A DNA stretch of 64,000 nt from Brevibacillus fluminis (GTDB lineage Bacteria; Bacillota; Bacilli; Brevibacillales; Brevibacillaceae), in assembly GCF_003710825.1 (NCBI RefSeq), contig NZ_RHHQ01000008.1, forward strand, positions 186,001-250,000, read 5' to 3'. Made by a program: the position numbers and the translations under genes. Under the pieces are notes generated by a model that saw nothing but the letters and a program-made list of their open reading frames with translations, was not told the origin of the DNA and did no database searches. Numbering within the stretch: the first letter of the stretch is position 1; every line of letters starts with the position of its first letter. Shown piece after piece: positions 60,861 through 64,000 of this stretch.

Positions 60861-60970
60861 TTTAACTTAATTGAGATTGTGTTAAATTCGTTCATTTCTC
60901 ATCTATCCTCACCGTTACCTAAACTGAAAAAACGGATGCAACAGCATCCGTTTTCTTTACTATCGAACCC
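60861..60970 (+). repeat. Accessory direct repeat, copy 2
   Basis: Close copy of 56411-56528 (TTTAACTTAATTGAG and the same GGATGC-type hairpin at 60931-60955); the terminal CCCGTTAG has decayed to CCCTATAG. With copy 1 it brackets barstar, the phage-type genes, the intron relic and the methyltransferase. Confidence 0.7.
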
Positions 60971-61710
60971 TATAGTTTTCTTGCTTTGACTACAAAAGTT
61001 ACAGGCAGCATCTTTGCTTTTTTTGCAAAATCGCTGTTATCGTCCCGCGATTGCATAATTTCATCATCAGATTGCTCAATCATTTGCTCAATTACAAATC
61101 CCGCTTTTGCCAACGCATTCACATAGGTTGATAGTTTGCGGTCCGATAATGTTAGAGTGCCTTCACCAAGAGATACCGAATACCAAGATTCATCGAAATA
61201 ACATTTTTTAAAAGCAAGCCTATTATTTTCTGCAACAACGCATTTGTGTATAGGGTGAGACCAACTGAAAATGAATACACCGTCTTTTTTAAGGTAAGAT
61301 GCGATCCGGCAAAAAGTACCATCAAGGTCGCTGGTCCAGCCTATGGCATAAATCGAATAAACAAAGTCAAAATAATCCACTGGTACGCCACATTCTTCTT
61401 CCATGGGAGAACAGATCAATTTTGCTGATAGACCGCATGACTTCAAATGTTGCGCTGCCTTTTCGATTTGTTTTTCTGATATATCCATAGCCCAAAGTTC
61501 AGATGCTTTGCGTTCTCCATGATATTGCAAGGATTGACCGTTTCCACAGCCGATCTCCAGCATCTTTTTCCCCGAGACGTCGCCAAAAAGCTGGCATTTT
61601 TCTTCTGAGACAAATGCTCCATAAAAAGGAAGCACAATTGCTCCTAAGAAGTCATTTCCTTTTGTATCCCAATAGAAACTGTTTGTTTTATAAACAGAAT
61701 TCTTATCCAT
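60970..61710 (-). CDS. Class I SAM-dependent methyltransferase
   Basis: A 246-residue cytoplasmic methyltransferase. Motif I is MLEIGCGNGQSLQYHG, followed by LWAMDISEKQIEKAAQHL and FDFVYSIYAIGWTSDL (post II). The C-terminal part has FSWSHPIHKC. It likely acts on a small molecule (UbiE-like). ATG 61710 follows GGGAGGG; the longer frame starts upstream without such a site. Confidence 0.85.
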   Translation of the reverse strand: MDKNSVYKTNSFYWDTKGNDFLGAIVLPFYGAFVSEEKCQLFGDVSGKKMLEIGCGNGQSLQYHGERKASELWAMDISEKQIEKAAQHLKSCGLSAKLICSPMEEECGVPVDYFDFVYSIYAIGWTSDLDGTFCRIASYLKKDGVFIFSWSHPIHKCVVAENNRLAFKKCYFDESWYSVSLGEGTLTLSDRKLSTYVNALAKAGFVIEQMIEQSDDEIMQSRDDNSDFAKKAKMLPVTFVVKARKL

Positions 61711-61803
61711 GCCGGCCCTCCCCAAATATTGTTCGATGGCTTGACCACTTATAACCATATTTTAACATAAGTAATTGAAGAAAACTGCCCGTTAGTTGAG
61801 AAA

Positions 61804-61862
61804 AGGCAGCGAATCTCCTGATCGGTTGCCTTTGTTTATTGAACTATTGATCCCGTTAGTTA
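61804..61862 (+). repeat. Hairpin repeat ending in CCCGTTAGTT
   Basis: AAAGGCAGCGA / GATCGGTTGCCTTT imperfect stem, then ATTGAACTATTGATCCCGTT and AGTT. It belongs to the CCCGTTAG family. The remainder of 61863-62150 holds no gene that I can support; weak frames of 63-69 residues there have no clear start site. Confidence 0.55.
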
Positions 61863-62153
61863 CCCTCCCTTTGGAAGCATAAAAAACCCATCACCTACAA
61901 AGAGGCGTTAGGTTCGACCTTCGCAGTACCACTCTTCTTTTAATTAGCATCAAAATTCACGTATTCTTTGGACCTCACAGAGGGTAATCCTATCCTTTTA
62001 AAGGATAAAATCATTGAATCATTCAACGGGGTATTGACCGCCACGTTCATATCTGTTGAATATTCGATCATTCTTGAACGGAAGCAACTATTACGAATTT
62101 TTAGTATAAAAATAACAAGTACAACCCGAAAACTCGGGGTGATACTCACCTTT

Positions 62154-62188
62154 ATGTAAGTACCTGTACTAAAAGTGCATACTTACAT
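62154..62188 (+). promoter_or_regulatory. HxlR-type operator upstream of the flavin oxidoreductase
   Basis: ATGTAAGTA (62154-62162) and TACTTACAT (62180-62188) are exact inverted repeats 17 bases apart. A looser AAGTA/TACTT pair lies ahead of the HxlR-type gene itself. This layout fits HxlR-family binding. Confidence 0.6.
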
Positions 62189-62250
62189 ATTTGCAGTGTA
62201 ATCTTTACACTCAAGAACAGAAATAAATAAAACTTCCGGAGGACAATTCT

Positions 62251-62781
62251 TTGAAATCTCTAGTTATCGTAACACACCCAAGCACAGAAACATCCATCAT
62301 TAATAAGCGATGGATAGAAGAACTCAAAAAATATCCGAAAAAGTATACTGTTCACGAATTGTATAAGGTTTATCCTGATGGAAACATAGACGTGGAAAAA
62401 GAACAAAAATTGGTTGAATCGCATGGTAATCTTGTTATGCAGTTCCCTATATATTGGTTTAACTGTCCGCCTCTCCTTAAAAAATGGCTTGACGATGTTT
62501 TCGCTTATGGTTGGGCTTATGGTTCAAATGGAGGCGATAAATTAAAGAACCGCAAAATTGCTCTAGCTGTATCTGCCGGAATTAATAAAGAAGACTATAG
62601 TGAAGAGGGAAGATATCGCTATACACTTGAACATTTATTATCTCCTTTTGAAACTACCTTCCTATACTGCAATGCAGATTACCGTTCGTTCTTTGCGTTT
62701 TATGGTACAGAATATAACCCATCTGCAAGCGACTTGGAAAAAAGCGTACAAGATTATTTGAATTTTGTTGACAACCTATAA
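62251..62781 (+). CDS. NAD(P)H-dependent oxidoreductase (flavodoxin-like, YrkL/MdaB type)
   Basis: A 176-residue flavin reductase. N-terminal IVTHPSTETSIINKRW (P-loop-like flavin site), VMQFPIYWFNCPPLLKKWLD and DDVFAYGWAYGSNGG are the family fingerprint. It likely reduces quinones or azo compounds using NAD(P)H. TTG start with GGAGG 8 bases upstream. Controlled by the adjacent HxlR-type regulator, inferred from the operator. Confidence 0.9.
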   Translation: MKSLVIVTHPSTETSIINKRWIEELKKYPKKYTVHELYKVYPDGNIDVEKEQKLVESHGNLVMQFPIYWFNCPPLLKKWLDDVFAYGWAYGSNGGDKLKNRKIALAVSAGINKEDYSEEGRYRYTLEHLLSPFETTFLYCNADYRSFFAFYGTEYNPSASDLEKSVQDYLNFVDNL

Positions 62782-62804
62782 TAGGGACCTTCATTAAAGC
62801 AAAA

Positions 62805-62839
62805 AAAGAAGTATTTCCTTGTTCAGGAGATACTTCTTT
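62805..62839. terminator. Terminator between convergent oxidoreductase and HxlR-type genes
   Basis: AAAGAAGTAT / ATACTTCTTT stem with an inner TCC/GGA pairing; T-rich on both strands. Confidence 0.85.
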
Positions 62840-62863
62840 ATTATTTAAACAAAAAAACTTTGC

Positions 62864-63223
62864 CTACCGCTCTACAGCCTCCAGAGCTGGCAAACTGTTT
62901 TTCTCTCCCCACTCGCACATCATATTTAACACTGGAATGAGAGAAAGACCACGTTCAGATAATGAATATTCAACTTTTGGAGGTATTTGAGGAAATTCCT
63001 GGCGTATAATAAGGCCATCTGCCTCCAGCTCTTTTAACATGATGCTCAGCGTTTTAAAAGAAATGGTACCGATACTTCGCTGCAGCGAATTAAACCGCAT
63101 AACCTTATTTTCAGACAGCCAATACATAATGATCATTTTATATTTACCGCCTATTAAAGACAACGTGTATCCAAAGCCAGTGTCTTTTAGTTTCACTTCA
63201 TGTGGAACACAGGTTCCGCGCAC
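62864..63223 (-). CDS. HxlR-family transcriptional regulator
   Basis: A 119-residue winged-helix regulator. TLSLIGGKYKMIIMYWLSEN, RFNSLQRSIGTISFKTLSIM, LKELEADGLIIRQEF and VEYSLSERG are all family features. Cys near the N-terminus (GTCVPHEVK) may be redox or aldehyde responsive as in YodB/HypR. GTG start with AAGGAG. Likely sensor and activator or repressor of the neighbouring oxidoreductase. Confidence 0.92.
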   Translation of the reverse strand: MRGTCVPHEVKLKDTGFGYTLSLIGGKYKMIIMYWLSENKVMRFNSLQRSIGTISFKTLSIMLKELEADGLIIRQEFPQIPPKVEYSLSERGLSLIPVLNMMCEWGEKNSLPALEAVER

Positions 63224-63299
63224 AAGTTACACTCTCCTTTTGATAAGTATAGGATATAAATATGCTTACTTGACAATAGATCATTTTGCATCTTATTGA

Positions 63300-63713
63300 A
63301 AGGATGTAAACCACTTAATTTGCTCGTACGAACGATGTTTAAGTCGAAGGAGGTTAACGAAATTGTCCGGTCCAGTCTACGCGTCGTATACGCCGATGCC
63401 ATCAAATCCTGATTGCTCGCGGATATAGGACGGGAACGCTGGCAAACACTCTGCGTCCTAGCTGTGTACGCGAACGTGGAGGGGAGTGTTGACTGAAACA
63501 GAAAACGGTTGCCTAAGCGCTTGGCGTAACTCGTGAGGCGGCGAAGGTATATTACGTTAAACTGGCCTTTAGCTTACTCAGCTGCCAGTCACGATGCGGC
63601 ACCCCGTCATTCAGGCTGTCTTGCAGGTTCCGTTAGCGGATTGCACGTTTGCTCAGCACGAATAAGAAAACCTCTTGCGACTGCGATTCAGATACGATAG
63701 CAAAAGGGAGCGA
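63300..63713. other. Intergenic stretch without a supported gene
   Basis: About 410 bases between HxlR and the last gene. A short frame of about 24 codons starts ATG 63330 (a good GAAGGAGG lies at 63347-63353 in front of other possible starts) but no protein of note follows. A GACTGGCAGCTGAGT segment on the minus strand (63573-63593) is shared with the Tn7-like end at 50361. No RNA gene is clear. Confidence 0.4.
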
Positions 63714-64000
63714 TTACTGCTCGCTTCCTCCCTCTTTCACGCACACTGCGATTCCGATGAAATACCGGACGCCATCTCGCGGCTTTTCAAAAGTGACGCC
63801 TCTCTGATAATAAATCTCTGTCTCGGCAAAATCGACGAACAGCTCCTCGAATTCCTCTGGCGTCAGCTGGTGCACATGGAACGGCTCGCTGGTCGGCATC
63901 CCCCGCCCGCGTCCAAAGGGGCTGGATAAGACGAGAATGCCGCCCGGCCTCAGCATCCGGTAAAGATTTTCCATTACGGCGCGGTCATCTTCCACGTGCT
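63714..64000 (-). CDS. Class I SAM-dependent methyltransferase, cut by right edge
   Basis: The last 95 residues of a methyltransferase; the frame is open to the window end (HVEDDRAVMENLYRMLRPGG, with the acidic post-II motif). ILVLSSPFGRGRGMPTSEPF and YYQRGVTFEKPRDG follow. Probably UbiE/Coq5-like or a small-molecule methyltransferase. Its start lies beyond 64000. Confidence 0.75.
   Translation of the reverse strand, partial: HVEDDRAVMENLYRMLRPGGILVLSSPFGRGRGMPTSEPFHVHQLTPEEFEELFVDFAETEIYYQRGVTFEKPRDGVRYFIGIAVCVKEGGSEQ

Noticed and set aside
61940..62159. 69- and 63-residue frames on opposite strands before the oxidoreductase
   Set aside because: No ribosome-binding site and no recognisable protein; the region holds an operator instead.
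63330..63404. Short plus-strand frame near GAAGGAGG
   Set aside because: Only about 24 codons, with no motif and no supporting context.
1..64000. tRNA, rRNA or CRISPR array
   Set aside because: I found no cloverleaf, rRNA-like or regularly spaced repeat-spacer sequences; a tRNAscan or CRISPR finder run would settle it.

Overview
The window looks like chromosome from an aerobic, endospore-forming Firmicute of the Paenibacillaceae, most like Brevibacillus. Reasons: Bacillus-type ytpI/ytoI/ytkL and yheB/yheC-yheD neighbourhoods, strong AGGAGG ribosome-binding sites with frequent GTG/TTG starts, sporulation-type promoters, an RFN-controlled ribDEBAH operon, and roughly balanced base composition in the core that becomes AT-richer in the accessory part. 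The genus is inferred; no marker gene was compared.

Bases 1-46.6 kb are ordinary core genome. In order they hold: a glycosyltransferase cut by the left edge; ytpI, an ArsR-type regulator, copZ-csoR, ytoI, ytkL and a secreted polysaccharide deacetylase; yheB divergent from four tandem YheC/YheD ATP-grasp spore-coat genes, followed by a repeat protein (AIFQPGF-type motif) whose Shine-Dalgarno is buried in a hairpin; a PAS kinase/HD-GYP signalling operon; a DUF350 / glutathionylspermidine-synthase-like / lipoprotein operon; hutG-hutU-hutI with an AraC-type regulator and no hutH; two paralogous CotSA-like glycosyltransferases flanking a DedA, phosphoesterase and two-component block; a DODA dioxygenase; a 24-residue CDGSH-like peptide; the riboflavin operon with FMN riboswitch; and several regulator/transporter units ending in a YtrA-type ABC operon.

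Three copies of a roughly 220-bp highly folded repeat (2938-3157, 38779-38996, 40696-40914) lie between core genes. They share a conserved core, but their long stems differ in sequence and still pair almost perfectly. This is the strongest candidate for an undescribed element here.

Bases 46.7-63.3 kb are an accessory, decaying region. It contains arrays of Tn7-like (TnsB-site-like) transposon ends with no tns genes, a direct repeat flanking a 150-residue orphan gene, a frameshifted and truncated IS110 transposase, a HAD pseudogene, small toxin/immunity-like genes (barstar, phosphatase-like), phage-type small genes, a group II intron remnant followed by a broken 3' exon, a cytosine methyltransferase with an in-frame amber stop, and a family of hairpin repeats ending in CCCGTTAG. 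A flavin oxidoreductase with an HxlR-type regulator follows, and the window ends inside a methyltransferase gene.
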